In this document: one piece after another, positions 17,826 to 27,250 of the stretch
How the letters are laid out: every line of letters begins with the position of its first letter
Numbering within the stretch: the first letter of the stretch is position 1
Assembly (NCBI RefSeq): GCF_005280585.1
Contig: NZ_SZVO01000007.1
Span: 62,001-126,000, forward strand
Direction: 5' to 3'
Origin: Dyadobacter frigoris
Lineage (GTDB): Bacteria; Bacteroidota; Bacteroidia; Cytophagales; Spirosomataceae
Length of the DNA stretch: 64,000 nucleotides
Position numbers and translations under genes: made by a program
Notes under the pieces: model-generated
Database searches by the model: none
Seen by the model: the letters and a program-made list of their open reading frames with translations, nothing else
What the model was told of the DNA's origin: nothing

Positions 17826-19217
17826 CTAATTATTACTAAAAGGGTTTTGCAGAAGGATTTTAATTGGCTCCACAAGGGTGTCAATATCACCAGCACCAAT
17901 TGTTACTACAATATCAGTATTTAATTTCGGTAAAAGGTCTAAAACATCTTTTTTGGTTACCAAATTTTTATCAGCGATCGTTACTTTGTCCAATAACATA
18001 TCAGAATTTACACCTTCAATAGGTAATTCTCTGGCCGGATAAATTTCCAAAAGTAATAATCTGTCAACCATAGAAAGACTTTCCGCAAAGCCATCAGCAA
18101 AATCCCTGGTTCTTGAAAATAAATGCGGCTGGAAAATTCCTGTCACATGCCTTCCCGGATAAAGCGCTTTTACAGATGACAAAAATGCTTCAATTTCTGC
18201 CGGATGATGGGCATAATCATCAATGTAAACTTTGGAAGGCAGTTCAACCTGATATTCAAAACGTCGTTTAACTCCTTTATAACTTTCCAGAGCTCCTTTT
18301 ATATTTTCAGAAGAAACGCCTAAATATAAAGCTACTGCACTTGCAGCAAGCGAATTTTCAATATTATGATAACCCGGGATTTTCATTGCCACGTTTTCGA
18401 TCACACCTTCCGGATGAACAATATCAAAAACAAACCGGGCATTTTCAATACGAACATTATCCGCATGATAATCGCCTTCTGTCAACGAATAAGTGAAAAC
18501 TTTTGCTTTCGTACTTGAAGCCAGATCAAGTCCTTTTTTCATAAACAAAGCTCCGTCTTCATCAATCTGCCCGACAAACTCCCTGAAAGATTCCAGAACA
18601 TTTTCATGTTTTCCGTAGATATCAAGATGGTCGGCATCCGTAGAAGTTACAATAGAAATTTCAGGAAAAAGAGTCAAAAATGAACGGTCAAATTCATCGG
18701 CTTCCACAACACAAACTACCTCACTAAGATTTTCTGTCGGGGCATTAAGCAACAAATTGGTACCATAATTCTGGGTAATCCCACCAAGAAACGCGGTAGT
18801 ATTTACATCGGCATAACGTAAAATATGGGCAACAATGGAAGAAGTTGTTGTCTTCCCGTGCGTCCCGGCCACTCCCACTGTTTTTAAATTTTTTGTAAGC
18901 AAACCTAATACCTGAGATCTTTTCAGGATCATAAAATTTTCCTGCCTGAAATAATTCATCTGCTTATGCTGAACCGGAACGGCAGGCGTATAAACAATCA
19001 GCGTTTGTGAAGGATCTGCAATAAATTCCGCCGGTATATTTTCAATTTCATCTTCCAGATTAACAGGAATACCTTCTGAAATCAGCGTTTGTACAAGCGG
19101 TGTCAAAGTTTTGTCATAACCTGCCACCTGAAACGAATTAGCCTTGAACCATCTGGCCAAAGCACTCATACCAATCCCGCCAATTCCTACAAAATAGATG
19201 TATTTCCAGTCGTTCAT
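17826..19217 (-). CDS. murC: UDP-N-acetylmuramate--L-alanine ligase MurC
   Basis: A 463-aa Mur ligase that adds L-Ala to UDP-MurNAc, the first amino acid of the peptidoglycan stem. The N-terminal Rossmann motif GIGGIGMSALA, the ATP loop GTHGKTTTSS and the later DDYAHHP motif are present. All three Mur ligase domains are complete. It lies 39 bp after murG and 25 bp before ftsQ. Confidence 0.97.
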   Translation of the reverse strand: MNDWKYIYFVGIGGIGMSALARWFKANSFQVAGYDKTLTPLVQTLISEGIPVNLEDEIENIPAEFIADPSQTLIVYTPAVPVQHKQMNYFRQENFMILKRSQVLGLLTKNLKTVGVAGTHGKTTTSSIVAHILRYADVNTTAFLGGITQNYGTNLLLNAPTENLSEVVCVVEADEFDRSFLTLFPEISIVTSTDADHLDIYGKHENVLESFREFVGQIDEDGALFMKKGLDLASSTKAKVFTYSLTEGDYHADNVRIENARFVFDIVHPEGVIENVAMKIPGYHNIENSLAASAVALYLGVSSENIKGALESYKGVKRRFEYQVELPSKVYIDDYAHHPAEIEAFLSSVKALYPGRHVTGIFQPHLFSRTRDFADGFAESLSMVDRLLLLEIYPARELPIEGVNSDMLLDKVTIADKNLVTKKDVLDLLPKLNTDIVVTIGAGDIDTLVEPIKILLQNPFSNN

Positions 19218-19256
19218 AAAAGCCTTAGTAATGTTTTGTATTAATAATTTTAAAGA

Positions 19257-20354
19257 CTACTTAATCAATTTCAGCACTTCGGCCGCGATATCATAAGCAG
19301 CTGTTGGTTTAGCCAATTTTTTAATATTTTTTTTCAGTTCATCCTGTCTTTTTACGTCCCCCAACAAAGTCATTGCACCCGGAATTAATTCCTCTGCGGC
19401 GCTGGAATCTTTGATAAAAATCGCTGCGTCCTGTTCCACCAGATTCATCGCATTTTTGGTCTGATGATCTTCCGACGCAAATGGAAACGGTATCAGTATT
19501 GTTGGTTTTACCGCCAGACATAATTCTGAAACTGATAAAGCTCCTGCCCGGGAAACCACAACATCTGCAACAGCATAAGCCAGATCCATTTCATAAATAA
19601 ATTCAAAAGCCTTCGCTGCATCAGATTTTAAACCTGAAACAGTTGCCTGTGCAGTACTGATAAATCCCTTTCCAGTTTGCCACAAAACCTGATAGCCCGC
19701 TTTAACCAGATCGCCAATACCAGCATTCAAACTTTCATTAATCGATTTCGCTCCTAGACTTCCGCCCATCACAAAGAGCGTTTTGCACTCTTCCTGAAAA
19801 CCGAAATAGGCTAGTGCTTCTTTTCTTTTCGATGTAACGTCAACAATATCACTCCTGACAGGATTTCCGAAAACCCTGATCTTTTCTTTTGGAAAAAATG
19901 CTTCCATGCCGGGATAAGCCACACAGATCTTGCTCGCTCTTTTTGCTAAAAGTTTATTCGTTATTCCTGCATAGGAATTTTGCTCCTGTATTAATGTCGG
20001 TATTCCAAGCAAAGAGGCAATCATAAGCAAAGGGCCGCTTGCAAAGCCACCTACGCCTACGGCAACATCTGGTTTAAAATCTTTTATAACAGACCGGGCC
20101 TTCCATAAACTGCGTGTCAGCTTAACCGGAAAAGCCAGATTATCCAATGAGATTTCTCTTTTAATTCCTACAATCGGCAACCCTATAATATTATATCCGG
20201 CACGAGGCACCTTCTCCATTTCCATTTTGCCAAGTGCTCCAACAAAAAGAATTTCAATACCCGGTTCAATTTCTTTCAATGCGTTGGCTATCGCGATGGC
20301 AGGATAAATATGCCCGCCTGTACCGCCGCCACTAATAATTACTCTTTTTGACAT
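19257..20354 (-). CDS. murG: UDP-GlcNAc:lipid I N-acetylglucosaminyltransferase MurG
   Basis: A 365-aa GT-B glycosyltransferase that turns lipid I into lipid II on the inner face of the membrane. It shows the N-terminal glycine loop GGGTGGHIYPAIAIA, a second glycine-rich loop GGSLGAKSINE and the nucleotide-sugar site AGALSVSE...PFPFASEDHQ. Length is normal. It starts 8 bp after the ftsW stop. Confidence 0.97.
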   Translation of the reverse strand: MSKRVIISGGGTGGHIYPAIAIANALKEIEPGIEILFVGALGKMEMEKVPRAGYNIIGLPIVGIKREISLDNLAFPVKLTRSLWKARSVIKDFKPDVAVGVGGFASGPLLMIASLLGIPTLIQEQNSYAGITNKLLAKRASKICVAYPGMEAFFPKEKIRVFGNPVRSDIVDVTSKRKEALAYFGFQEECKTLFVMGGSLGAKSINESLNAGIGDLVKAGYQVLWQTGKGFISTAQATVSGLKSDAAKAFEFIYEMDLAYAVADVVVSRAGALSVSELCLAVKPTILIPFPFASEDHQTKNAMNLVEQDAAIFIKDSSAAEELIPGAMTLLGDVKRQDELKKNIKKLAKPTAAYDIAAEVLKLIK

Positions 20355-20362
20355 AAGTATTG

Positions 20363-21517
20363 TTAAATCTTTTGCTCATCCATTTTTTCTCCGCGACTGA
20401 CGCTGAGGATCATCCCCATAGCAACTCCTGTAAAAAGCAAAGAAGTCCCGCCCTGACTAAAAAAAGGGAGTGTCTGACCGGTTACAGGCACCAATCCAAC
20501 CGTCACTGCCATGGCAGAAAAAGCCTGACTCACGACTACAAAGGTTAATCCGGCTGATAATAATCCGCCAAAAGGTCTTTTTGTTGCCTCAATTGCTTTT
20601 AAGCCCCGAAATAATAAAATGAGATATAGTACCATCAGGGCTGTTCCCCCCAGTGTTCCGTATTCTTCAACGACTACGGCAAAAATAAAATCCTTTTGAG
20701 GTTCCGGAAGAAATCTTCGCTGACGACTTTTGGCAACGCCTTCGCCATAAAGTCCGCCACGGGCCATAGCCATGTAAGATTGCTGCGACTGATAAACTAC
20801 AACATCTTTATCCAAAAAGGATGTAATCCTGTTTTGTGCTGTATTTGACCTCTGTGTCGAGTTCAATAAAATAGCGACACCAGCAAAAAACACCAGTCCC
20901 ATGGCCGTGAAAAGCAAATAATGAATAGGTACCTTTCCGACAAACATCAGTAAAAAACATATCCCCGCAAGCATAAAGGCTGTCGAAACATTACTGGTAA
21001 AAATTAATCCGCACACAGCACCGACCAATGCCAGTGGTTCCATAAATAATTCTCTTGTATTCCATCCTCCCTTGATATGTCTCGCAAGAATTAGCGATAA
21101 GTGCGCTATCAGCGCAACTTTCGCCCATTCTGATGGCTGGAAACGTTGTCCGATAATTGGTATTTCGATCCAACGGGAAGCTTCATTAACAGATCGGCCA
21201 AAAAACATAGCAAAAATAAGCAGCAGAATAGAACTCCAAACCGCCATACGGGTCACATACACAAATTTGATGTAGGGGATACGATGTACGAAAAACATGA
21301 TCAGCAGCGAAAGAAAGCAGAGCAGGGAATGTTTGAAAAGATAATATTCCGTATTGCCTTGTTTTACGCTATATGCATCTTTAACACTCGCACTATACAC
21401 CACAACGATACTCGAAAGTAACATCCCGATACAAATGCCCCAGATCCAGGGATCTCCTTTGAGATTTCTGGAAAACCATGCCTGAGTTTCTTCCCTTACT
21501 TTTTGAAAACCATCCAT
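20363..21517 (-). CDS. ftsW: Lipid II polymerase / division protein FtsW (SEDS family)
   Basis: A 384-aa polytopic membrane protein of the SEDS family with about ten helices. FtsW polymerises lipid II glycan strands at the septum together with a class B penicillin-binding protein. Conserved stretches include QPSEWAKVALI and, near the end, TGQTLPFFSQGGTSLL. Its place between murD (10 bp) and murG (8 bp) makes FtsW much more likely than RodA. Confidence 0.96.
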   Translation of the reverse strand: MDGFQKVREETQAWFSRNLKGDPWIWGICIGMLLSSIVVVYSASVKDAYSVKQGNTEYYLFKHSLLCFLSLLIMFFVHRIPYIKFVYVTRMAVWSSILLLIFAMFFGRSVNEASRWIEIPIIGQRFQPSEWAKVALIAHLSLILARHIKGGWNTRELFMEPLALVGAVCGLIFTSNVSTAFMLAGICFLLMFVGKVPIHYLLFTAMGLVFFAGVAILLNSTQRSNTAQNRITSFLDKDVVVYQSQQSYMAMARGGLYGEGVAKSRQRRFLPEPQKDFIFAVVVEEYGTLGGTALMVLYLILLFRGLKAIEATKRPFGGLLSAGLTFVVVSQAFSAMAVTVGLVPVTGQTLPFFSQGGTSLLFTGVAMGMILSVSRGEKMDEQKI

Positions 21518-21527
21518 GATACTGAAG

Positions 21528-22874
21528 CTAGCTTATTAAGTTCTTAACGGCTTGTTTGAATTTCTCGCCACGGTCTTCATAATTTTTAAATAGATCAAAG
21601 CTTGCACATGCAGGAGAAAGTAATACGATATCTCCCGCAACACTCCATCTCTGAGCCTGATTTACAGCATCCTGCACATCTTCTGTTACGTAAATTTGAG
21701 GTACAATTTCGCCAAAATACTCCTTTAATTTCTTAAAATCAGGCGTTAAAATAATCAGTGCTTTTACTTTTTTCTTTACCAATTCTTCTATCTGGCTGTA
21801 ATCGTTTCCTTTATCTACCCCACCGGCAATAAGCACGATCGGTTGTTCAAAACTTCCCAAAGCATAAAAAACAGAATCCACATTGGTAGCTTTGGAATCA
21901 TTCACAAAGGTAACACCGTCGACTACCGCTACCTGTTCCAAACGATGAGGAGCGTTAATAAATGTCAGCAAACCGCTTTTTATTACTTCATGACTTAATC
22001 CAACCGACTGCGCCACCAGAATTGAAGCCAACGCATTAACCGCATTATGAGGTCCTTTTATAGGAAGTTCCGAAAAATCCTGTTCATAATGTTCTCCTTC
22101 TCTTTGGGAAACTAGTTTCTGGTTATCCAGATATCCTCCTTCTGTGATAGTATCTTTTAAAGAAATAGCCCACTTTTTGGGAAGAACCGTTCTTTTCAAA
22201 AGTTCAGAAATGATAACTTCGCTATCTGAGAAATAAATAAAATCGTCATTTTCTGTCTGATTCCGGATAATATTAAATTTCGAATCAACGTAATTTTGAA
22301 AATCGTAGTTGTAACGATCCAGATGATCCGGTGTAATATTTAATATTACCGAAATATTGGGATGAAAATTCACTATATTATCAAGCTGAAAACTACTGAT
22401 TTCCAATACATAATAATCGAAATTCTTTTCTGCTATCTGCCAGGCAAAACTTTCACCGATATTTCCTGCAAGGCCGACGTTTAAATTTGCTTCACGTAAC
22501 AGGTGATAAGTCAGTAAAGAAGTTGTCGTTTTTCCATTGCTTCCGGTAATTGCAATCAGTTTTGCTTTGGTATATCGGGATGCAAATTCAATCTCAGAAA
22601 TAATAGAAATTCCTTTAGCTGCCAATGCCTTAATGATCGGCGCTTTATCGGGAATTCCCGGACTTTTTACAACTTCATCAGCATCAAGAATCAACGATTC
22701 TGTATGAAAACCTTCTTCAAAATTTATATTTTCGCGAAGTAACACTTCACGGTATTTATCACTGATTGGACTCCGATCCGACAAAAAAACATCGAATCCT
22801 TTTAATTTACCGAGTATTGCCGCTCCTATTCCGCTTTCTCCTCCACCTAAAACGACGAGTTTTTTCTGCAACAT
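21528..22874 (-). CDS. murD: UDP-N-acetylmuramoyl-L-alanine--D-glutamate ligase MurD
   Basis: A 448-aa Mur ligase that adds D-Glu to UDP-MurNAc-L-Ala. It has the N-terminal VLGGGESGIGAA motif, the ATP loop ITGSNGKTTTS and the central NITPDHLDRY motif. It is the first visible gene of the cluster; the usual upstream members (mraZ, mraW, ftsL, ftsI, murE, mraY) are not found before it. The next gene upstream is mscL with a strong terminator, so the transcript must start in the 149 bp before murD. Confidence 0.97.
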   Translation of the reverse strand: MLQKKLVVLGGGESGIGAAILGKLKGFDVFLSDRSPISDKYREVLLRENINFEEGFHTESLILDADEVVKSPGIPDKAPIIKALAAKGISIISEIEFASRYTKAKLIAITGSNGKTTTSLLTYHLLREANLNVGLAGNIGESFAWQIAEKNFDYYVLEISSFQLDNIVNFHPNISVILNITPDHLDRYNYDFQNYVDSKFNIIRNQTENDDFIYFSDSEVIISELLKRTVLPKKWAISLKDTITEGGYLDNQKLVSQREGEHYEQDFSELPIKGPHNAVNALASILVAQSVGLSHEVIKSGLLTFINAPHRLEQVAVVDGVTFVNDSKATNVDSVFYALGSFEQPIVLIAGGVDKGNDYSQIEELVKKKVKALIILTPDFKKLKEYFGEIVPQIYVTEDVQDAVNQAQRWSVAGDIVLLSPACASFDLFKNYEDRGEKFKQAVKNLIS

Positions 22875-22963
22875 ATTTTCGAATTTTAACTAAGAAGTAA
22901 AGTACGCGGATTAATCTCTTTCATGGAAGAATTTTTTACGCTTTCTTTTAAAATATCCTGTGT

Positions 22964-22996
22964 AAAAAAAAGAGGCATGAAATCATGCCCCTTTGA
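22964..22996 (-). terminator. Rho-independent terminator after mscL
   Basis: The hairpin GGCATGA-AA-TCATGCC (22974-22989) is followed on the minus strand by an eight-T run (22964-22971). It ends the sigma factor-mscS-DUF3078-mscL transcript and isolates murD. Confidence 0.85.
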
Positions 22997-23023
22997 TCAT
23001 ATAATTTATATAAAATTCTAAGC

Positions 23024-23344
23024 TTATTTCTTTTCTGTAAGTCTTAAACGATTTGCCGCTTTTACAATCATGAAAATCACCCATGCAATAATCAGGAACT
23101 GAATAAGTGTCTGAATAAAATTACCATACTTAATGGCAACCTCCGGTGTTTTGTCAACTGCTTCTTTCAATACGAATTTTAACTGAGTGAAATCAACCCC
23201 GCCAATTATTAGACCCAGTATGGGATTGATGATGTCCTCAACTAATGAAGTTGTGATTTTTCCAAACGCTGCACCGATAACCACACCGACAGCCAGATCA
23301 AGCACATTGCCCTGAGCGATAAACGTTTTAAATTCTTGTAGCAT
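23024..23344 (-). CDS. mscL: Large-conductance mechanosensitive channel MscL
   Basis: A 106-aa channel protein that opens under extreme membrane tension to release solutes on osmotic downshock. The N-terminal amphipathic helix and first membrane helix with the Gly/Ala-rich [14 protein letters not shown] pore motif are clear, as is the second helix ([17 protein letters not shown]). It is shorter than the Escherichia coli protein because the periplasmic loop and the C-terminal bundle are reduced. It is the last gene of an operon with an MscS-like channel. Confidence 0.96.
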   Translation of the reverse strand: MLQEFKTFIAQGNVLDLAVGVVIGAAFGKITTSLVEDIINPILGLIIGGVDFTQLKFVLKEAVDKTPEVAIKYGNFIQTLIQFLIIAWVIFMIVKAANRLRLTEKK

Positions 23345-23380
23345 ATAGTTTAAGGTTAAATGTATGTGGGTTAAATCTAA

Positions 23381-24343
23381 TTAAAAAGTATATAAAAACC
23401 CAATACTTAAACCTTGTGCAAATTGAATGTCATCAACTTGCGATTTATTGTATATTACTATTGCACCTAAATTCACATTAAAATATTTAGCGATTTTAGC
23501 CGTCACCATGGCGTCCAGCCTATGATCGTTTTTAAATTCTCTTTTGTCTGTGACTTGGTTTTTATTGTAGGCTGTAAATAACTGGTATCTGAATTTCAGA
23601 TTAATGTCTTTGACTACCTCCTTATCAAAATTGGCTACCAATTGTACAATACCAACCTCATTATGGAAACGCTTTCCAATTTTAACACCATAATTTCCAG
23701 GAATATTTAGATATAAATTTTTGTCTGAAACAATTGTTTGACGAACTGCTCCGGGAGCAAGATCAATAAAGAAATATGGAGCCGGACGATATTCAATACC
23801 AATTGCTTCTGTTAAATAAGCCGGCGCAAAAAGTCCTGAAACTTTGGTTGGAAAATTGATAGAATCCGGATGTGTCGAAGAGGAGTATGTATAACCGTTT
23901 GCAAATTGCGAGAGTAAGTTAAAATTTGCGAATAAACTCCATTCTTTCGTCAGTTCGTAATTATATTTAGTATCAAAAAAGATACGGTCCAGATTTTTCC
24001 GGCTTCCCTGAGATTTGTTTTTTACAATACCATATTGTGATTGAAAGTCATTTCTCCATGAATGTTTCCCGGTTTTTTTTTCACTAAGTGCGTTGAATAA
24101 TGCACCAAGTGCGATGGAACTTACTCCCCCGCCAGTCCAGTTGGAACTAAAAGAGCCTTGTGTAAGATTGACTCCAAATTCTACCTTTTTCCAGGTTGTA
24201 TCACCCTTAACTTTAAGTCTTGCACCACTTAAAGAATTCGTGAGATCAACCTTTTTAGTAATATCATCCTGTGCAAAAGCGCTTCTGGATGCAATAAATA
24301 ATAAACAAACAATAAGTGTGCGGAATGTAGTTTTGAAGTTCAT
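23381..24343 (-). CDS. DUF3078 exported protein, probable outer-membrane beta-barrel
   Basis: A 320-aa protein with a clear signal peptide (MNFKTTFRTLIVCLLFIASRSAFAQ). The mature part matches DUF3078, a Bacteroidota family, with the typical WKKVEFGVNLTQGSFSSNW stretch and many alternating strands ending in an aromatic residue (GFLYTF), the mark of an outer-membrane barrel. Function is unknown. It lies 21 bp after the mscS-like gene and 36 bp before mscL, so it is co-transcribed with two tension-gated channels. Confidence 0.85.
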   Translation of the reverse strand: MNFKTTFRTLIVCLLFIASRSAFAQDDITKKVDLTNSLSGARLKVKGDTTWKKVEFGVNLTQGSFSSNWTGGGVSSIALGALFNALSEKKTGKHSWRNDFQSQYGIVKNKSQGSRKNLDRIFFDTKYNYELTKEWSLFANFNLLSQFANGYTYSSSTHPDSINFPTKVSGLFAPAYLTEAIGIEYRPAPYFFIDLAPGAVRQTIVSDKNLYLNIPGNYGVKIGKRFHNEVGIVQLVANFDKEVVKDINLKFRYQLFTAYNKNQVTDKREFKNDHRLDAMVTAKIAKYFNVNLGAIVIYNKSQVDDIQFAQGLSIGFLYTF

Positions 24344-24364
24344 GTTTATTCAAATTTTAATGTA

Positions 24365-25192
24365 TTAATTAAAGATTTCAACCTGCCGGGTCTGAAAAAA
24401 CTGTAATGGCAGTATTGTAGTGGTGGTATCGTTAACGATGGTTACTGTCGTATTGTCGATTTTTGTAATCACCCCTTTAACATCATCAATCTTGATAATC
24501 TGGCCTTCTCTGTAATTTTTACGGCTATAAAAAGAAGAAATTATATTGGATAAAACATCTTTTGACGCGATACCATAACCAAGTGAAAAGGAAAGAATTA
24601 CTCCGCCTATTACCAAAATAAAACTGGATTCGAGCAATGTGGTTTCAATTCCGATTTGCCCCAATGCGCTGATAAATGTAATAATCAAAAAGAAAACGAA
24701 GGCAATATTTCCTATGAGTTTGGAGGAAGGAATATTAAACGATTTACAGGTAGCAACCACAGCACCCTTTATTGCATCAGAAATCATAATTCCAATTTGC
24801 AGCATGACAGCCGCGGCAATAAGTTTTGGAATAAAATTAACTAACGACAGTACCATGCTTGTGATTGCATCAACACCTAAGGTTTCGGTCGCAGCGGTAA
24901 GAAAAATTAACAGGATGAAATAATAAACAACTTTTGCCACAATATCACTTAGCTTGATTTCTGTTTTAAGCTGTTTGATGAGACCAATTTCATTCAATTT
25001 ATCACCAATACGATCAAATCCGATGGAGCTAAGTACTTTTCTGATGACGATAGTAACACCTTTTGCTACCAGATAACCGATTGCAATGATGATAAAGCAA
25101 CCAATAACCCGTGGAACAAAAATTACAAACTGGTTTATTAGTGTGTTAAAAGTGTTAATTAAAATTTCTGAAATGTTGGGAAGGTTGTTCAT
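24365..25192 (-). CDS. Small-conductance mechanosensitive channel (MscS family)
   Basis: A 275-aa membrane protein. Its first half has conserved TM-helix repeats (YLVAKGVTIVIRKVL and a second copy around IMISDAIKG), followed by the MscS pore helix region (LGYGIASKDVLSNIISSFY) and a short MscS beta domain (REGQIIKIDDVKGVITKIDNTTVTI). The large C-terminal cytoplasmic cage of classical MscS is missing, so the protein ends soon after the beta domain. It lies 53 bp after the 61-aa gene. The channel function is well supported; the gating behaviour of such short forms is not known. Confidence 0.88.
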   Translation of the reverse strand: MNNLPNISEILINTFNTLINQFVIFVPRVIGCFIIIAIGYLVAKGVTIVIRKVLSSIGFDRIGDKLNEIGLIKQLKTEIKLSDIVAKVVYYFILLIFLTAATETLGVDAITSMVLSLVNFIPKLIAAAVMLQIGIMISDAIKGAVVATCKSFNIPSSKLIGNIAFVFFLIITFISALGQIGIETTLLESSFILVIGGVILSFSLGYGIASKDVLSNIISSFYSRKNYREGQIIKIDDVKGVITKIDNTTVTIVNDTTTTILPLQFFQTRQVEIFN

Positions 25193-25245
25193 ATGGAGAG
25201 AGTAAAATGTGTGTTTTTGTCTTGCAATCGTGGTGTTCCTGTGTT

Positions 25246-25431
25246 TTATAAATCTGTATCCTCAATGGAAAGACTAACGATCAGCGTGTTTATAAAATGC
25301 TCTGTAAAATGTTCTACTACATGCATTGTATCCCTGATCGTATTTACTTCTGACACCAAAGCTCTTTTAAGGTAGGCTGGTACTTCCTCAGTAGACTCTA
25401 AATCTTTAAAAACTGTATTTCCTGAGGACAT
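25246..25431 (-). CDS. 61-aa hypothetical protein following the sigma factor
   Basis: A small frame that starts 4 bp after the sigma factor stop and lies 53 bp before the mscS-like gene, in the same direction. The sequence (MSSGNTVFKDLESTEEVPAYLK and so on) is well mixed and acidic, predicted mainly helical, with no membrane segment, no zinc-finger cysteines and no match that I recognise. The tight spacing suggests it is translated. A role as a small regulator of the sigma factor is possible but only inferred from position. Confidence 0.6.
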   Translation of the reverse strand: MSSGNTVFKDLESTEEVPAYLKRALVSEVNTIRDTMHVVEHFTEHFINTLIVSLSIEDTDL

Positions 25432-25435
25432 ATTT

Positions 25436-26077
25436 TCAGCTGTTTATAAAATACCTGATTAGTTCTATCACTTTGACGAAGAATATACCCAGGAAAATAA
25501 TTGTTTCCAAATATTTCTTGCGGAGTTTTTCCCGTGATCTGAGAAGGCGCATTTTTACGGCACTCTCTGTTATCTTAAATATATCTGCAATATCCCTGAT
25601 ACTAAGATCATCGGTATATTTCATAAATAAAATACCCTTTTCATCTACCGTGAGATGATCCAGCGCAGTTTTCAGATTCCTGGCTTCAATATCGTCTCCG
25701 TCGAAAAGATTATTAAGGTCAATATCGTCAGAGACTTCCATAGGCTCATCCTGATATACTTCGCCTCTTTTCTTGTTGGAACGGAGCTGATCCATACAGT
25801 GATTGTACGTAATAGAATACAGCCATGTCGAGAATTTGGCATCTTCTTTAAAGGTTCCCAACTTGAATATCAGTTTCAGAAAGATATCGTGTGTGAGATC
25901 TTCAGCTTTTGCCGAATCCTTAACAAAAGACAGGCACTTATGATAAACCTTATCGGCATATCGTGAGTACAGTTTTTCGAAATAGTGGTTACGCTGCGTA
26001 TCCACGAATAATTTCACCAACTCTTCGTCGGTGTAATTATTTTCTTTCAGTTCTTCTTTAAACGTTTTGACCGCCAT
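25436..26077 (-). CDS. ECF-type RNA polymerase sigma factor with hydrophobic C-terminal tail
   Basis: A 213-aa sigma-70 family protein with region 2 (YADKVYHKCLSFVKDSAKAEDLTHDIFLKL, and the STWLYSITYNHCMDQLR -10 helix) and region 4 (LSIRDIADIFKITESAVKMRLLRSREKL). Beyond region 4, residues of about 189-213 form a hydrophobic segment (YLETIIFLGIFFVKVIELI) that is unusual for a soluble sigma factor and could dock it to the membrane. No zinc-finger anti-sigma gene follows; instead come a 61-aa protein and mechanosensitive channel genes. Its regulon is unknown. Confidence 0.9.
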   Translation of the reverse strand: MAVKTFKEELKENNYTDEELVKLFVDTQRNHYFEKLYSRYADKVYHKCLSFVKDSAKAEDLTHDIFLKLIFKLGTFKEDAKFSTWLYSITYNHCMDQLRSNKKRGEVYQDEPMEVSDDIDLNNLFDGDDIEARNLKTALDHLTVDEKGILFMKYTDDLSIRDIADIFKITESAVKMRLLRSREKLRKKYLETIIFLGIFFVKVIELIRYFINS

Positions 26078-26144
26078 ACATGCAAAAAGTAACAGAGCAA
26101 GGCCTAATTAGTGTGTAAAAAATATTTTTGTTACGGCAAATAAC

Positions 26145-26188
26145 AAAAACAACGCCTGGTATACAAGTATACGTCAGGCGTTGTTTTT
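26145..26188 (-). terminator. Rho-independent terminator of tsf
   Basis: A 14-bp inverted repeat (AAAAACAACGCCTG with CAGGCGTTGTTTTT) encloses a second small palindrome (ATAC/GTAT). It lies just after the tsf stop (26211) and ends in T residues in the minus direction. Confidence 0.82.
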
Positions 26189-26210
26189 ATTTTTTTACTA
26201 TTTTTTTTAA

Positions 26211-27047
26211 TTATGCTCCAATTGCTACTCTTTTGAATGACTTTACAGTCAAACCCTTAGCAGTTTTCTCAACCAATTGGCGGATAGTTAATGAAGAATC
26301 TTTAACAAATTCCTGATTCAACAAAGTATTGTCTTTGTAGAATTTCTGTAATTTACCTTGTGCGATTTTTTCAAGCATAGCTTCTGGCTTGCCTTCTGCA
26401 CGAGCTTGTTCTTTACCCACTTCGATTTCGCGTTCAACTGTTGCTGAATCAACACCGTCTTTGTCAAGAGCAACAGGCTTCATTGCAGCAATCTGCATAG
26501 CAACGTCTTTTCCAAGTTCGCTGACGTCAGTTCCGTTAACACCTTCGAACGCTACCAAAACACCAAGTTTTCCGTTTGAGTGAATATAAGAAACAACCTG
26601 ATCCGCAGTTACGTTTTCGTAAGCAGCGATAACCAATTTCTCTCCCAATTTACCAACAAGGTCGATGATGTTTTCACTTACCGGACGGCCATCAGCCAAA
26701 GTCGCAGCAAGTAAAGCTTCTTTATCCTGGATATTATCAGCAACAGCTTTGTCCAAAATGCTTTGAGCAAGTGTTTTGAAATCTTCAACATTTGAAACTG
26801 GTTCCGTTTCGCAAGCGAAAGCAACAAGTTTACCATTCGTTCCGTCGGCACTGATCGCTACCAATACAGTTCCTTCTGATACTTCGTTATCAGCACGTTT
26901 TGCTGCTACTTTTTGTCCTTGTTTACGAAGAATATCAACGGCATTGTCAAAATCACCATCAGCTTCCTGAAGTGCTTTTTTACAATCCATCATTCCTGCG
27001 CCAGTCATCTGGCGTAGTTTATTTACATCTTGAGCGGTAATTGCCAT
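26211..27047 (-). CDS. tsf: Translation elongation factor Ts
   Basis: A 278-aa guanine exchange factor for EF-Tu. The N-terminal UBA-like domain (VNKLRQMTGAGMMDCKKAL) and the TDFV-like EF-Tu contact region (CETEPVSNVEDFK) are present. It follows rpsB by 203 bp, with a terminator hairpin in between, so it may have its own promoter or depend on read-through. Confidence 0.97.
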   Translation of the reverse strand: MAITAQDVNKLRQMTGAGMMDCKKALQEADGDFDNAVDILRKQGQKVAAKRADNEVSEGTVLVAISADGTNGKLVAFACETEPVSNVEDFKTLAQSILDKAVADNIQDKEALLAATLADGRPVSENIIDLVGKLGEKLVIAAYENVTADQVVSYIHSNGKLGVLVAFEGVNGTDVSELGKDVAMQIAAMKPVALDKDGVDSATVEREIEVGKEQARAEGKPEAMLEKIAQGKLQKFYKDNTLLNQEFVKDSSLTIRQLVEKTAKGLTVKSFKRVAIGA

Positions 27048-27160
27048 GACTTATTTCTAAATGGTTAAAAACTTTTTACAAAACAGTTCAATTCCCGGGA
27101 TTAACAGATTAAGCAAATGTTAACGAATCGGTTATAAACTATTTTTCAATTTGAATTTTA

Positions 27161-27195
27161 AAAAACTATAGCCCATAGCAAATGGCTATGGGCTA
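27161..27195 (-). terminator. Terminator/attenuator between rpsB and tsf
   Basis: An 11-bp inverted repeat TAGCCCATAGC-(AAAT)-GGCTATGGGCTA (27169-27195) is followed by T-rich sequence on the minus strand. It sits between rpsB and tsf. Confidence 0.72.
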
Positions 27196-27250
27196 CTTTA
27201 TCTATCAGAAAGAAAAAGGTTATTGACTAACCTGATTCATATCGCCCTGA

